Numbered from the stretch's first letter, positions 10,628 to 23,803 are shown. The stretch is 64,000 nucleotides of DNA from Pycnopodia helianthoides (GCA_032158295.1 CM063263.1:10264474-10328473); one strand, 5' to 3'. The notes: generated by a model from the letters alone, not told the origin. A program made the numbers and translations.

Positions 10628-12150
10628 AAGAGGACCTAAACCTAGGTCTAGTAGTAATATTAATAGCGAATTCATGAAAACTACCTTAGTTATTTTTACA
10701 CAGAGAATGGATTAGGGACTTTCTCAACTGAAATAGGCCTATGTACACGAGGCATCCTCACATTCGTAAACAGGAAAACTCGGTCCTATAGAGCCTTGAT
10801 AACATGCTTAACAAATTATAGGTCATGTGTTCGTTCTGCATTGTTCTTGTATTTTTGAAGCAGTATACCACGCTGCACGTCCATAAATCTATATTCTTAT
10901 TAATATTTATTCTTTGAAAATTTGCCTTGAGCTATTCATACCAATTCCAATCTGGTGCACGTTGTTTCTTATATACGTTAGTAACATTAGCATTGGTGGA
11001 GAGCTGAGCTTCAACGTGATTAATATGATTATCCCTTTGTGAAAGAAACGTGTTCGATCGGTTTGTGTGGATAACAACAAGCTTGCTCTGGGCGAAGAGG
11101 GGGCATTAGGGCAGCGTATTGACTTTGTATTCAGTTGTTCTGGTACGTCATGTTGCAACCAGCTGATGCAGTTTTAAAAAGTTCAGTTGACCTTGTGCTG
11201 GAGTGGGGTGAATATTCATAAAAAAAATATCAAAAAGATGACACATAGATGAAACGTGCAAGCACAGTTTACGTTTTCAACCGTCGAATATCCCTCTCTT
11301 TTTTTAATCTGAATTTAATTAGGCAAGATATCAACAATCAACTGAGAGGTTGTATAGCAAATTCGAAAATCTATGATTATGTTCCTAACATCCATCGTGC
11401 ATAATGTATTAGTGATGCGACCATAATGTAACACAAATTGTAGCGTTTGACTCGATATTTTCCGGATGATAAGATCCCAGCAGAGGATGTATTCAATAAA
11501 AAAAACACACCATAGCAACATCACATTATCATTATAGGCCTACATTATACATTATTAATAGACATTATGCGGTGGAAATTTGGTTAAACATTGAATTGTC
11601 TACAAATTGATTGAATTCGTACGCATGGTTGATTATACGGACGTTGCTTTTCAATTTTGCAGCCAAAGAATATTGCATGACAGATTTAAAGAAAGACAAG
11701 ACAAACAATGGAGAAAACCCACAATTGTTTGGCAAAGCTGAAAACACAAATTGAATGTCAAATTTTGACATAGAAATAGTCACACTCATAGACCAAGGAC
11801 AAGCTGTGATGAGGGCTTGCGAAAAGCAGAAAAGCCTACGAAAATAACACAACGATAAGTATACAATACACTACATAATGTACAATGAATGTGTTGTTTA
11901 ATATTGACCGAAATACCGGTCTTAGATGTAGGTTTATAGATTGGTCTTTGTCAACGTAATGTGATGTTACATTATCAAGAAAGATACAATAAAGGCGAGC
12001 CTTCTGAAACTTTATTACATTTTTTCTTGTAAAATAATTGCACATAAAGTTTCAATGGAGCGCCCATCGAGCGACTGACAAAACCGGCCTTAACGTTTCC
12101 GATGAACCATTACGAACCGCCGGATATGATGGTCCATTATACAATTGTCG
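10628..12150. other. No gene recognised
   Basis: About 1.5 kb with open frames of at most ~95 codons and no recognisable domains. The octamer TAGGCCTA occurs at 10734 and 11535. No structured repeat seen. Confidence 0.3.
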
Positions 12151-12345
12151 CTGTGATGGGGGGGTCCATGGTGTTTTGTACACCCGGCGGGGCAAATGGA
12201 AACCCCAGGCGAAACCCAGGATGAATGACACTTGCCTCCGAGGGTGCACAAAACACAATGGACCCCATCATAGGGCGTACAACATCTTTGTTTGTTATGG
12301 TGATAGATTCATCTTGTTTGGAGGCGATCTGTTGTCATCTTTCAA
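12151..12345 (+). repeat. Foldback repeat copy (TGTACAAAACA/TGGACC family)
   Basis: The left inverted end GGGTCCATGGTGTTTTGTACA (about 12161-12181) faces GTGCACAAAACACAATGGAC (about 12244-12263), giving a ~115-bp foldback. The sequence then continues to TTTGGAGGCGATCTGTTGTC at about 12318-12337, shared with 3027-3165 on the other strand. Confidence 0.65.
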
Positions 12346-13395
12346 CATTATTATATTGGGACGAAATTGACACATCAGTTAAACAAGCAGACGAACAGGT
12401 CGTTGGCAAAAAATATTGCTCCCTGTTCCCTACGGCACACGTACAAGGAAATCCGTATATCAATTTACCTCATACCAGCGCAATTACAACCTCGAACCGG
12501 GATATTTTATATTACAATGCATTGAGAAACGACCATCAGTGGGCACTACCAAGGTAAAGTATCCCGTGGGGTACATTACTCATGTTCCACTGAGCCACGT
12601 GATACATGCGACTTTGTATCACATCACGTGATTCGTTCTCGACCAATACATTTTCACAATCTGCTATAATCTGTCCTTTTGTGGCCTTTTATATCTATTT
12701 TTTTTTAAAAACATTCTTATTGTAATGGTTGTGATTCAAATACAGTTCAGCGTATTGCTGTGACTTTTGAATGTTTCAATAAACCAATAAACCAATAAAT
12801 AGTGGTACAAGTTCCAATCTACCTCGCTTCAACGAGTGTACGAAACAAAACAAAGCGTACGAAACCCCCAAAGCCTACAAAGTTTCGTTGTTTTGGACAG
12901 AGACCAACAATTCATTTGTCTGACAGCGGCATGTGCCCGGTGCTCCTCCTACATTGCTATAAACAACGCGATGAACTCGATGTTGATGTTTGTCAAGTGC
13001 TGACATATTGAAGGCACTATCTCAGACGTGCACTCGGCACAAGTATGCAGAGGGTTTTTAACCATCTGGCAGCACTTGGAAATTGTGTATAAACAATTCT
13101 TTCCGACATTTTTTGGGGCAGAAACTATCATGTCAAATAATGTTTTTCAAAAGCTTTTAAACTGTTGTTTCTTTCTGAAAAGGGAAGGTTGGATTGCTGT
13201 TATAGAACAGAATAGACACAAACAGTGAAATTCCGGTGCAGTTGATTGACTTCTTGTAATCTTAACCCATTTGAAGAGTCAGACTTTTAACACCGACTTA
13301 CAGACCAAATTTAAAAACATTCCTTTGAAAAAATATATAAAAAGAAGATGCATTCCAAATGTAATCGTTTCTCAAGATTACTATGAATCAAGCTT
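12346..13395. other. Intergenic; one short tandem tail
   Basis: No coding signal recognised. CAATAAAC units are repeated three times at about 12776-12799, just after an A/T-rich stretch. This may be the tandem-repeat tail of a lost retroelement. Nothing else supported. Confidence 0.35.
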
Positions 13396-13600
13396 TTAAA
13401 GGGGCACACTACCTTCGCTATGGGCAATACAAGCGTTTGTTATCAACTCAATATGGTTGGGCAGACGATTTAAAAGTAGAATCAGTTGTTCACACACTTA
13501 TCTCTCGAAGTTGTGCGGTTTTCTTTTTAAACTTGTGGTGTCAAAAAAAAGTCTTAACAAACCCTCAAAATGCCAGTCTGAAGGCAATGTGCCTCTTTAA
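13396..13600. mobile_element. Short family D element
   Basis: A 205-bp element bounded by TTAA-AGGGGCACACTACCTTC and GAAGGCAATGTGCCTC-TTTAA. Internal blocks (GCGTTTGTTATCAACTCAATA, AAAAGTAGAATC, TTGTGCGGTTTTC) match family D at 31679-32278 and 61333-61724. An internally shortened copy. Confidence 0.7.
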
Positions 13601-14220
13601 TCGTTTATTCGGCTGCTATTCATTTCTTAAAATAAATACGTAAGTCTTTCTGTCTCGCAGTGGTCCCCCCCCCATGTCCACGCGCAGACATACGACACAT
13701 TTGTGGTTTTCTCGCGCGTAACACAAAACAACACCACACACACACAGAAGGTCGCACACCGCGATGAAAACAATACCGAAGTGCACTCAGATGAATACGA
13801 GGACCGCAACAACATCATCTTTTAAGCTTCAAGCTCAATGATTTTCCATCTCAAATCATCCGAACACGCCCACTTGCGCACATTCTCCAAGCCTCAATAA
13901 CACGGCGTGCACCGTGTACTTATTAGTGTACCGTGTGTTCCCATTCGGATGATGCGGGACACTCTCGATGGATGTGAAATACCGCCCTTGGGCGGGAATT
14001 ACACGCCGGATTTTTATTCCACTCTCTCCCTCCGAGGGAGAATCCCTTTTGTGCATCTCCAGTCGATATCGCTCATCTCAAGCGACTAAACTGTCTTTGT
14101 TGATATTACAGTGGGTTTGCATTCTCCGCTACCACGGGAGGCTCGGCGTGGTCGTGGTGCCCATCATTCTGTAAATTCGTTTCTGACAATTAACATATTG
14201 TTTTGGCAGAAAGACACAAA
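13601..14220. other. No gene recognised
   Basis: Contains C9 at 13665-13673. Open frames on both strands of at most ~70 codons have no recognisable domains. Confidence 0.3.
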
Positions 14221-14561
14221 AAAAGGGACACGTTGCCCTCGGATTTGGGCGCTTTGGGCTATAAAAGGCGTTCGTTATGAAATGATTACTCTGGAAAGAT
14301 ATCTTAAAAGTACTATGAATCCAGCAAATATGATACAAATCCAGTCCGCTATTTTGTAGAAACCAAATGTTTGACCCCACAAAATTGAGGACTGCATGTT
14401 CCGCGGGTTGTAATTCCAGAGGCAAATATGTTTTTTTAATCACAACTTGCTAACTACAATACACTGTTTGTGTTTTATTGTGCATGAACAACATTTAAAG
14501 AGGATGAGGAGAAATACCATACAGCAAAACTTTGAGATATTTGAAGGCAATGCCCCTTTAA
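14221..14561 (+). mobile_element. Diverged family D-like element
   Basis: Left part AAAAGGGACACGTTGCC with GGGCGCTTTGGGCTATAAAA and TATCTTAAAAGTA matches family D; the right end is TTGAAGGCAATGCCCC-TTTAA. The interior differs (AATCACAACTTGCTAACTAC, GCAAAACTTTGAGATATTTG) and recurs further right in this region. Confidence 0.6.
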
Positions 14562-14845
14562 GTGTTGCAGTTGAAACAAATTTCCGTTAGAGACAGTCCA
14601 AATAAGCTTTTGATGAATATTGTTGACGTTTGTTCAATTCTGATCACGCAAACATAGCAATCACCTAAAAGTTGTAACCTAGTAATTCGAGTTACAGTGC
14701 GTATATAGTTACAACATTTAATTGGAAGAGTTCAGAGCCTCTGGCTGGTTGTACTTCCTGATGCAAATATATGATTTTTTAATCACAACTCACTAATTAC
14801 AACACACTGTAAATGCTCTAGTGCACGAACAACTCTTAACCCTGC

Positions 14846-14919
14846 AACTATGCACCTGTTTTGGCCCAACGGTAATACGTCATGACGTAATACCGTTGGG
14901 CCAAAACAGGTGCATAGTT
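14846..14919. repeat. 74-bp near-perfect palindrome
   Basis: Two 37-nt arms with no spacer, centred at 14882/14883 on ACGTCATGACGT. They start AACTATGCACCTGTTTTGG and end CCAAAACAGGTGCATAGTT. I find one mismatched pair (TAAT where TATT is expected). It could extrude as a cruciform or be a small foldback element. Confidence 0.9.
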
Positions 14920-15175
14920 AGATGACGCGTCATCCTGCCGGAGAGGTGTGGCAGGCCCATTTGATAGGTAAAGAGGGTCTGTTCTGCCTTATCTCACTGA
15001 TTTATGTCTGCTAAACCAGTCTGCTGTCGGCACAAGATCACAAGACCTTCATTCACAAAAGGCCATTGAACCTAGAGCGGTCAGACCGCAACATGCCTTA
15101 CCACTAAGCTGTGGTAGTGATCTGTGGCGCACGTGCCGCAGTGATAGGAGTTTGTGCATGAGGTAAGGGGAATTT

Positions 15176-15250
15176 TTTTTCCACCACCCCTCCTGACCAA
15201 ATTGACGACCCCTGTTGATTGACACCACTCCTAAAACGTGTGTATTGGTA
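15176..15250. repeat. Dispersed repeat, copy 1 (pair with 28284-28345)
   Basis: CCAAATTGACGACCCCTGTT, GATTGACACC and ACGTGTG appear in the same order and spacing as at 28284-28345. Family unknown. Confidence 0.5.
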
Positions 15251-16041
15251 CACTGCAGGATATCAAGGAGTATCACGGGGTTGGGATCTACCATTTTGAA
15301 ATGGTTATGTTTTTCTTGATATGTGCCAGTGCACTGTGGTTGAGTGCATTTAAATAAAAATAAGGGGCAATCCCAAACGGCAAAACTTTGAGATGTTGGA
15401 CGGCAATGTCCCACTTTAAGCGTTTCACTTTCACGCGTGATAGCAATCATCCAAAAATTATAACCTAATAATTCGAGTGACAGTGCGGAAATAATTTCGA
15501 CATTTAATTGGAAGGGTTCTTAGCCTCTGGCTTTGTTTTATCATCAATTGGTTGATTAGAGATGTACGCCCAAGTTATGAACACTTAAATAAGAAGCTCG
15601 CTTGAGCTCAAAAAACACAGTCGGTGAAACAATAATTAGTTCATAGCCTCATAACAGACTGTTGAAAAAAAACGATAAACTGTTTTGCAAGCTGAAGCCG
15701 AATATTTCGGAGATCTCAATGTGTATATTGCCCGTGTTGCCAACTTCATCTCACCTCTTAATCGAATTTTTAACAGTCGTTTGTTTTTCTTTGTTTATAA
15801 TTTTTCGCTATTTCCTGTGCAATTTTTCCTCGTATTGTATTGTATTTGTTTATAATTGTGTTTTTAAGGATCACGATGGCAAAAAAGACACGCTTATAGA
15901 CTTTTGGGGGCTATCCTCTTGGCTTTGTAACCAGTTGGATTTTTAAATGTTTTGATTATATAGCCACAAAAACACAAATAAATTAACATAAATAACAATA
16001 AACAATAATTGTCCTTTTTCATACTGATACAGCCATATTTT

Positions 16042-16073
16042 AATATATATATATATTATATATATATTTTAAA
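16042..16073. repeat. AT microsatellite
   Basis: Alternating TA/AT with one interruption, able to fold on itself. Simple sequence. Confidence 0.8.
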
Positions 16074-16666
16074 TTGAATTCCATCAAATGCATGTTGTTT
16101 GTAATACGTAGTCCTTTATGTTTGATTTATATTGATTGAAGGATAACTCTATTAAATGGTAGCTGAATGATGCCTTACTTTTTTTCCAAATGTGATTGGG
16201 TCACAAATATCTTCGTCCAACCGAAAGATTCAAAACAAAAGTTGATTTCCAATCCATACAACCATGCCAACTGTTAAGGCAGTCAGTCTATCACCGACTC
16301 ACTGAAAACGTGCTGGTTACAAGAGTGGTAGATGAAGAAGTAAATTACACTATTGATTCCTACGGGACCCCCCCCCCCCCCCACCACCAACACACAGGTA
16401 ATTTGGGTCATAGCTTCTTCACCCATAAATATAAATCCTCCCAGAACGAGGACAAATGCATGTAGAAAATGAGGTCGATCTTGATCCTCTGCATTCCGGA
16501 AAGTACCATTCTTTGGCCCAGAAAAAATAGTATTGACAAATAATAGGGAAATATGTTCACAGGCACAACTGTTGACAGCCTAATGTGTTATCCAGCGTGT
16601 GGTAGAAATAAAGAAAGAGCCTTTCCCAAATAAGTTTGGCTTGCATTCTTAATCTTCTTCCTCTTT

Positions 16667-16700
16667 TTCTTCTTCTTCTTCTTCTTCTTCTTCTTCTTCT
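16667..16700. repeat. CTT/TTC trinucleotide repeat
   Basis: About eleven consecutive CTT units within a pyrimidine-rich stretch (16650-16770). The leucine-rich frame across it is an artefact of the repeat. Confidence 0.85.
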
Positions 16701-18330
16701 GCTCCTCCTGTTCCCGCTCTGCTGCTGCTTTTATTTATTGTTTTCTTTTCACAGTCTTCTTTTTCCCCTTCCGCTTTATATATTTATTATTTATGTTTTT
16801 TTTATTCCGAGTACACATCGGTCAAGGCAATGAACAATAATGAGCAATATTGCTTAATAAAATGTTGTAACTTTCTAAACGAAAAAACAAACAAAAAAAA
16901 AAAAACAACTTATGATAATCTATAAGAAGAAAAAAAAATAAGGATAGCAAACGAGAAAAAACAGGACAAATCTCAATATCTGATAATCTTCGTTCAGCCT
17001 GTTTAGCGAGTGTAACTACTTCTCACCAGTGATTTGTTTAAAAAGTGCACGTGGTGTACAGATCGTAAGCGACATATTGGTTTTGTTTTGTTTTTTTCTT
17101 ATAGAGAAAGAAAATAAAAAAAGAAAACAAAATAACGTAAATATACATTAATTAAAAAAATAATAATATATATGCAGACTTAATTTTCAAAGGAGGAAAA
17201 AACCTGAGGAAGATGTGGATACAAGAAATAATAACATTTAAAACAAAGTAAGCTGGTAATATTAATCATATAATGAAACTAAGTTTCGTCACTTTCTTTT
17301 TTTAGAAAAGGAAACGAAAAAGGAAACAGCCTTTTTGAAGAAGCCTATCTTCAGCTGCTGTGTACATAGCTGCTCACCATTACGAAAGCATACCTCACAT
17401 CCTGAGGATTCCAAACTGAGCAACCCTTGCTGGTCCGCATGCCACATCCTTCGCCAATCTGGAAGATATTTGCCAATCCGGTAAGATTGCAAACGTCGAC
17501 AATCACCGAATAGAGTGGAAAGTTAAAAGCAGCGGGTCATCATTGATTGAACATCTGTAAACGGAAAAACGCAATTCTGTCTCCATTCGAGGTAAACCGT
17601 TTTCACACACAAACCTTTATTTACTCCTCAATCATCGACATGGGCCAAAAGCAGAATCGTTTTTATTTTTAAACCATCGGTCTGCAAGGATTCCACAACA
17701 CAGTATAAAAATTGTTTAGGACAGATCTTCCATGTTTTAGTGTAGATTCACTAATTACTGTTCTCGATCTTTTAATAATTAACCCGCAGTGCTGACATAG
17801 TTTCATTGTCACACATCGTACACACCGGTCAGCTCATAATGCGAAGATATGCGGGGTCATACTTTAAGCCAAAATCTGTAACTATGTAAATTGTCAATGG
17901 CAGATGAAACCGAATTATGAAACTCAATTAAATCAAGCAAACAAATAAGCTCAAATTAATCCAGCAATACATGGACGTGTAAACAAACACTTGGGTAACA
18001 AACAAAAAAAAATAAATAAACTGATTGGGAATAATGAAACACAAACCTTCTTAGAATATGACAAAAGATGATCTTACAACAAAGCACAGGGGGCGTTGCA
18101 ACCAAACAGGTCCCTCGCTGCAGAGAGGATCAAGTGAAACTGCAATCTTGGTTCAAATCAAGGCCTACCAAGACGTGGTACTTAACCCCTCCCATTCAGC
18201 CTCCCCACCCCCCCCCCCAATACTGACACAGAACGACATACACAAATATTTTAACGAAGGAAGAGGAAAAACGTCTTCTTCTTAACACGAATAAACTCGG
18301 ATACCTCGTATTTCTTTTCGCATCCAGGTA

Positions 18331-18691
18331 TTAAAGGCCCTGTACACTATTGGTAAGATCAAAAAACACAAATGTTCACATATTCACACAAAACTTAATG
18401 GTTTAAAGTAAGTAATGGTAGAAAGGATTCCTTAAAATATTTCTGCCTAAAATGCTATCGTTTCTGAGAAATTAGTAAAACAATAGTTTTTATCACGCGC
18501 GATAAAAACTCGATGTTTGAAAAAGAGAAAACACATAAGGTCTCTTTTCGCTATTTTCTCGTGACCTCGATGACCAATTGAGCTCAAACTCTCACAGGTT
18601 TGTTTGTTCATGCATATGTTGACTCACACAAAGCATGAACACTGTCTGCGACTCTTTTGTCAGCTCTACCAATCCTGTATAATACCTTTAA
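18331..18691 (+). mobile_element. Family B inverted-repeat element, copy 1
   Basis: 361 bp: TTAA-AGGCCCTGTACACTATTG at the left and ATAATACCT-TTAA at the right (right end diverged). The central hairpin TTTTTATCACGCGCGATAAA is at about 18488. The internal block CTATTTTCTCGTGACC is shared with family A. Confidence 0.85.
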
Positions 18692-19966
18692 ATGATGTCC
18701 CCTTTTTCAGGCCTGTATTGGAGAGTCTGGGAAGTGACGGTTCTCTTTTCATTTTTTTATTTTTTTTTTTCATCTTGTTCCCAAGAGATGAAATCTCCGT
18801 GGCCACGAGATATTATCTGGTGCTCACGACGGTAGTCTATCACAATCTGACAACGCGCCTACATCATTACCAAAATGTCATTAAAGATGAGGAGCATCTA
18901 TACTGAACGGAACGATTGCATTACTGCAAATTAAAATGTTTTCATCTGAAAATTAGAGCAGACACATAATATTAGTACATCCAAACTAGTCTAATAGTCG
19001 CATGAAAACTTCAGTTTCACTTTAGAACCACTAATGTGAGTATTGTGATTTAAAATAATGCCCAGCTACGTTGAAACAATATTGTGACGTTTTCATTTTC
19101 AGTCAAAGTTTAAAGTTGATTTTCACTCACTAATATTCGGAGATCATCCCTCCCTCGATACTCGCCATCTTGAATTGTACAAACCGTAGAAACAGACGGG
19201 GGTCTTTTCAACCTAGCATGTTAGTTCTTCTCCAATTATGCTTTAAAACATTTTAAGTTATAGGGTTAAAGGTGACAGACATAATGATGATTCGCAACCA
19301 GGGAACCAATTTTTGAACCCAGCAAAGGTTGAGAAGAAATTACGACCACTATCTTAGACGAAGCGGGTTGCCAAACAAACAACCCCCGGGACCCAAGCTA
19401 AACACGGGCAGGTTCAAATCCCCCGGTTCAGCCGGAAAGTCATGGCTGTGACCATGGTCGATTCGTACAGTGTGCTTTTTCCTCACGCGCCTCTAGGAAC
19501 CGGATCGCTTCCCAATGCACACAGCCCCGTGTGGTTCCGCTGTAGACAATGTGTACACAGTGCTGACTTGTGTTCTGTACAAATCAACCGGCTCACATGT
19601 AAATTATCTGAAAAATTCATTCATAATTTAAGAATTGGTCAACACAAGCATGTGGTCAACATTCCAATCAAGTGACGGCGCCAAGAAACCTTCATCTACA
19701 ATTGAGGAATAAAATTGCCGGTGAACAAAACAAACACGTTGTATTGGTAAGGAAGAAGGTTGGGATAAATAAGACTAACGTGAAAACATCTTTTCAGATT
19801 TTTATTTATCACTCCTTTTCTTGTATTTACTTTTTATAATTTACTTCATTTTTACTCTTTGAGTAAAAAAAAACACAGCACAAAGATCACCACGTATGTT
19901 TCATAGTGTACACTATTCGTGAGCTGTGCCTACCGACACCTCGCCTGTAGCGTGACTTAGTTTATC
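18692..19966. other. No gene recognised
   Basis: No supported coding region. GGTTCAAATCCC at 19411 resembles a Pol III B box, but no partner A box or tRNA fold was found. Confidence 0.35.
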
Positions 19967-20352
19967 TTAAAGGAACGTTACAGAATTGGTTTTGATAACA
20001 AAACAGTTGCTGGCAGTGCAAGCACTTTATGTAATCGACCATATACATAAGCTGACAAACCTGTAAAAGTTTGAGATCGATCGGCCATCCGGGTCACGAG
20101 AAAATAGTGAAAAACCGATTACACATTTGCATGAAATCATATAGATTCAACAAATGAATAAAACGCTCACTGAGCGATAAACTCCAATCAGAAAATTAAT
20201 TTATTCGTTTCTCAGCAAATATGGCGTTTCAGACAGAAATATTTCAAGGGACGTTTTCTACTATCATCATCATTAAACCGTGTAATTATTTTGTAAATCT
20301 GTGATCAAAAAGTAATATTTTACAAGTTTTTTTTCTTACCAATTCTGTAACC
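19967..20352 (-). mobile_element. Family A inverted-repeat element, copy 2
   Basis: Reverse-oriented copy starting TTAA-AGGAACGTTACAGAATTG. The right terminus is eroded (AATTCTGTAACCTTG instead of ending TTAA). The hairpin CGCTCACTGAGCG is intact at about 20164. Confidence 0.82.
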
Positions 20353-21535
20353 TTGAAGTAACCGTCCGGCATTGTGAGTTAGGCTATATTTCATAAAAAA
20401 AGAGAAAACAAAATATAAAAAACAACAACATACACACACAACAACAAAAACAGTCCAAACAGCCCGTGTAAGATATAATACACAAAAATTGATTGTGTAC
20501 TGCACACATAATATCCTTTTCATTTACTTGGTGGAACACGCGTCACGGGTCGTACTTTATTTTGCAATGTACTCACTGCTGCGACGCTTGACACTCCAAA
20601 GTTTAATATAGAAGTCCGATATTGATAAATATAGGAAGCTTTGGACACTCCGCTGCGTCGTTTCCAAAATAATCGTTCCCGCTCGTTCGTCCCTTCGAAA
20701 CAAGATTGTATCATGGCGGACAAGGTCGATGTCTACATCGAGTCGTCCATGTTTTTGTGTATAGATCTTTCAGAGTGAAAGGTGGACGGGTGTCCGTGTT
20801 TGCGTCTCTTGTGAAAGAAATTCAAATTACAAGGATCTATGTGTGCGTTTACATGAAACACAAAATGAATGCATTTCGCTCGTGCATTGTCTCAGAATAT
20901 AACTCGTTGAAATCCGTCTTTCCCATTCAATCCGGCTTCTCCTCGTAAAATAAAATAAAAAAGTCCAGATATCAATTCATATGCATCCACTAGTTGTATG
21001 ATGTTCTGTGACAGTGCTTTTGGTTGCGCCAGACAAAATAAGCATCTTCACAAAACAAATTGATGTTAATTTATTGACTTCGTTGAAACACATCCAAAGG
21101 TACCGCCTCAAATGTGACACGTGGACGGTCTATTACACTGGTTTCACACCGTTATATAATGACCTAACACAGTAATTTAACACATAATTAGAGACCATAT
21201 TACGACAACCTTGGGACCTGAAAGAATAATATCAGGGGGGGGGGCTGATCAAAAACATAACCATGGTTGATCTTACCCAGCTGTATCATTCTTAATTGCT
21301 AAGCAGAGTGTGATTTCACATTAAAAATCCTCAATGGCAATAGTAACAACTCGTCCTGAGATTATTCTATAAGTGCTCTGTGAAATCGAGCCCTGAAAAC
21401 GTTGTCCTTAGCATTGAAGGCAAAGCGTTTAGCCAGACAGCGTGTCTCTTTGCTTGCCGTAGTGTTTTGTTTGTTTGTTGGGGTTTTTGTTTGTTTGTCT
21501 TAATTGCTTGTTTGTTGCCGTTGTTGCCGTTGCTG
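20353..21535. other. No gene confirmed
   Basis: Non-repetitive for the most part. ATGGCGGACAAGG at 20713 has a good start context but the frame closes after 21 codons. G10 at 21235-21244. Sequence near 21350-21395 (AGTGCTCTGTGAAATCGAGC) resembles one end of the palindromic 'GATTTCACA' family, without a visible partner. Confidence 0.3.
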
Positions 21536-21615
21536 GCGTTGTTATTGTTGTTGATAATGTTGTTGTTGTTGTTCTTCTTCTTCTTGTTGTTGTTATGCTG
21601 TTGTTGTTGTTGTTG

Positions 21616-21652
<37 letters not shown>

Positions 21653-21737
21653 ATTGTTGTTGTTCTTGTTGTTGTCGTCGTTGTTGTTGCTGTTGTTGTT
21701 GTTGTTGCTGTTGTTGTTGCTGTTGTTATTGTTGACA
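21536..21737. repeat. GTT/TTG trinucleotide tract
   Basis: About 200 bp of GTT repeats with scattered GCT, CTT and GTC variants. Long open frames (poly-Val, poly-Leu, poly-Cys on plus; poly-Asn, poly-Thr on minus) are products of the repeat, not genes. Confidence 0.92.
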
Positions 21738-22576
21738 ATTTTGGATTTGTTGTGATTTTTGTATTTTGGTTTTGTTTTGGTTTTGTTATTATTGTTGTTG
21801 TTTTGTAGTTGTTTTTGTTGGTGGAAGTTGTCTAAGAGACAAAACAAAAGCTAATTGCTTATGATAAATATAAACTTATTAAGTGAATAAAAAAAAGTTG
21901 ACATTATTTAACCTGTAGGAGCTCCTTATCCATCATACATTTGTTTCCATCATACATTTTCCCCACTCGATTGTAAATTTAAGACTGAACAGCGCGTATA
22001 AAGTCACCTACAGTCTGAAATCGGCATTGTAACAACAAGAACGGAGGCTAACACTGGACCATTGCATGTAAATTGCACGCTTAAGGCAAATCTTGTATTA
22101 TATTTAGTCAAATTAATAACAAAAACAAATAATAATTTCAAATTGCAGTAAGTGTTGTTACTTTACCCTACAAAAACAAACCTCGCATATAACGCCTCGA
22201 AATTCCACACATTTGTGTTGATTATGAGCAAGTAATTTGCGTCTACGTGTGAGGGTCCACTGAATGACTGAAAGTGAAGGTAACTGGTCACTTATTAAAT
22301 AACAATGGGCCATAGGTTTTATCAACACAAGACTGCTTTGAGTGACATCTCACGGTCGTCGTTCCACAAGGACCGGAACCAGGATGGAGCTGCTGTGGTC
22401 GGGGTGGCGAGCTGGTAGCGCCACCTTAGCAATCCTCAAGGGCTCGTATAAGTACTTCTTGTCTCAAATAAACATTATTAAAAAAATAAAGCTACAGTCA
22501 CCTGTTCACTAAGTGTGACATGGACCTAAATCGTGTGTTTGTCTTTTGTTAATAACTGCATATAATTATATTTTGC
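21738..22576. other. No gene recognised
   Basis: AT-rich unique sequence; no supported feature. Confidence 0.3.
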
Positions 22577-22928
22577 TTAAAGGCCCTCTACACTATTGGG
22601 AAGATGGAAAAACACAAACGTTCACAGATTCACACACAACTTACATGATTTAAAGTAAGTAATTGTAGATAGGGTTCCTTAAAATATTTCTGCCCAAAAT
22701 GCTATCGTTTCTGAGAAATGAGTAAAACAATAGTTTGTATCACGCGTGATAAAAGCTTGATGTTTGAAAAACAGAAAACACGCAAGGTTTCTTTTTACCA
22801 TTTTCTCGTGACCTCGATGACCAATTGAGCTCAAACTTTGACAGGTTTGTTTGTTCATGCATATGTTGAATCACACAAAATGTGGACACTGATTTTGAGC
22901 TGTTACCAAAAGTGTACAATACCTTTAA
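22577..22928 (+). mobile_element. Family B inverted-repeat element, copy 2
   Basis: 352 bp: TTAA-AGGCCCTCTACACTATTG to AAAGTGTACAATACCT-TTAA. Central hairpin TATCACGCGTGATA at about 22738. Internal blocks as in the other B copies. Confidence 0.87.
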
Positions 22929-23803
22929 ATGTATGTTACCGTTCGTTGTTCAATCCGAAACACACCTTATATATTTAATAACCTCCGTAGCCAATACATG
23001 ATAATTAGACTAAGAAAACACTAAATGAGGTTCAGGCTGACATGGGTAAATGTCCCGTCTCAGTGTGCCCTGGTTAGGGTCTTGGCTTGGACTAGAGCCT
23101 TGCCTGTGTGAAGAGGAACACTGATGGATGTTCAGTCCCATATAGTGATAACCCGGGTTCTCTAATCGGGATGTTTTCCTCTCAGATCTATAACTGAACA
23201 TCTCTTCAGATCGTCACCTCTTCACATTTAACTTCAGGCCCGTGGGTTACGTTTATGCACCCTTTTGTTACATAACCAGAGATGTTGACAACTATACTAA
23301 AAATACGTTGATAGCAAAAGATGATATCGTCCAGATGTTGTCCGGCAGTCTCAGGCAGACGAAATGAGATGTGTCATCTCATTGACATTATAGCTGTGCC
23401 ATGTGATAATTGCGGGGGTAGCTTCGAAGGAGGTTGGAAAAGACCCAGGAGCTCCACGTCACTGGCCAGGGAACTTGGTAAGATTTGGCAGGTGAAGTGA
23501 TTGCAAGTCCCCGTGGTGGTTGGCGCGTTTGACACCATTCCGAAAAGACTGCGAAAACATACAGATAAAAAAAAACCCAAAAACAAAAAACAGCTTTGGG
23601 AACAGAAAGGATCCTGTGAAAGCCCCTTGAGATCTTAGACTAAGAGATGTCAGACTGACTCGGGGAGATACCGGCACAACAGAAAGAGTGACCTTTCTAT
23701 TGCTTGCTGTGATGCAATCAAATATTTATAAACAATAATGATGCCACTCTCCAATAATCAAATGCAAAAGAAAATCACGTGCTGAATCGCCCACTATCTA
23801 CCT
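22929..23803. other. No gene recognised
   Basis: No coding domain seen. The left flanking repeat of the next element (23785-23803) lies at its end. Confidence 0.3.

Larger units (their letters stand above)
14640..15540. repeat. Mosaic of diverged copies of the preceding element's interior
   Basis: The block TAATTCGAG-TACAGTGCG ... ACATTTAATTGGAAG-GTTC ... AGCCTCTGGCT occurs at 14645-14745 and at about 15440-15531. The block TTTTTTAATCACAACT...CTAATTACAA occurs at 14757-14838, matching 14420-14500. GGCAAAACTTTGAGATGTTG...ACTTTAAG at 15378-15420 matches 14521-14562. This is a set of decayed, rearranged copies rather than a gene. Confidence 0.6.
15541..18330. other. AT-rich intergenic with simple repeats
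   Basis: No supported gene. Contains an AT dinucleotide tract at 16042-16073, C15 at 16368-16382, a CTT tract at about 16667-16700, A-rich segments around 16880-17260 and C11 at 18208-18218. Confidence 0.45.

Noticed and set aside
19381..19440. tRNA gene suggested by GGTTCAAATCCC
   Set aside because: No A box, acceptor stem or D arm can be drawn upstream.
20713..20778. ATGGCGGACAAGG start in good context (MADKVDVYIESSMFLCIDLSE)
   Set aside because: The frame ends after 21 codons and no convincing splice donor follows; kept only as a note.
21367..21847. Long open frames rich in Val, Leu, Cys, Asn or Thr
   Set aside because: They are translations of the GTT/TTG tract on both strands.
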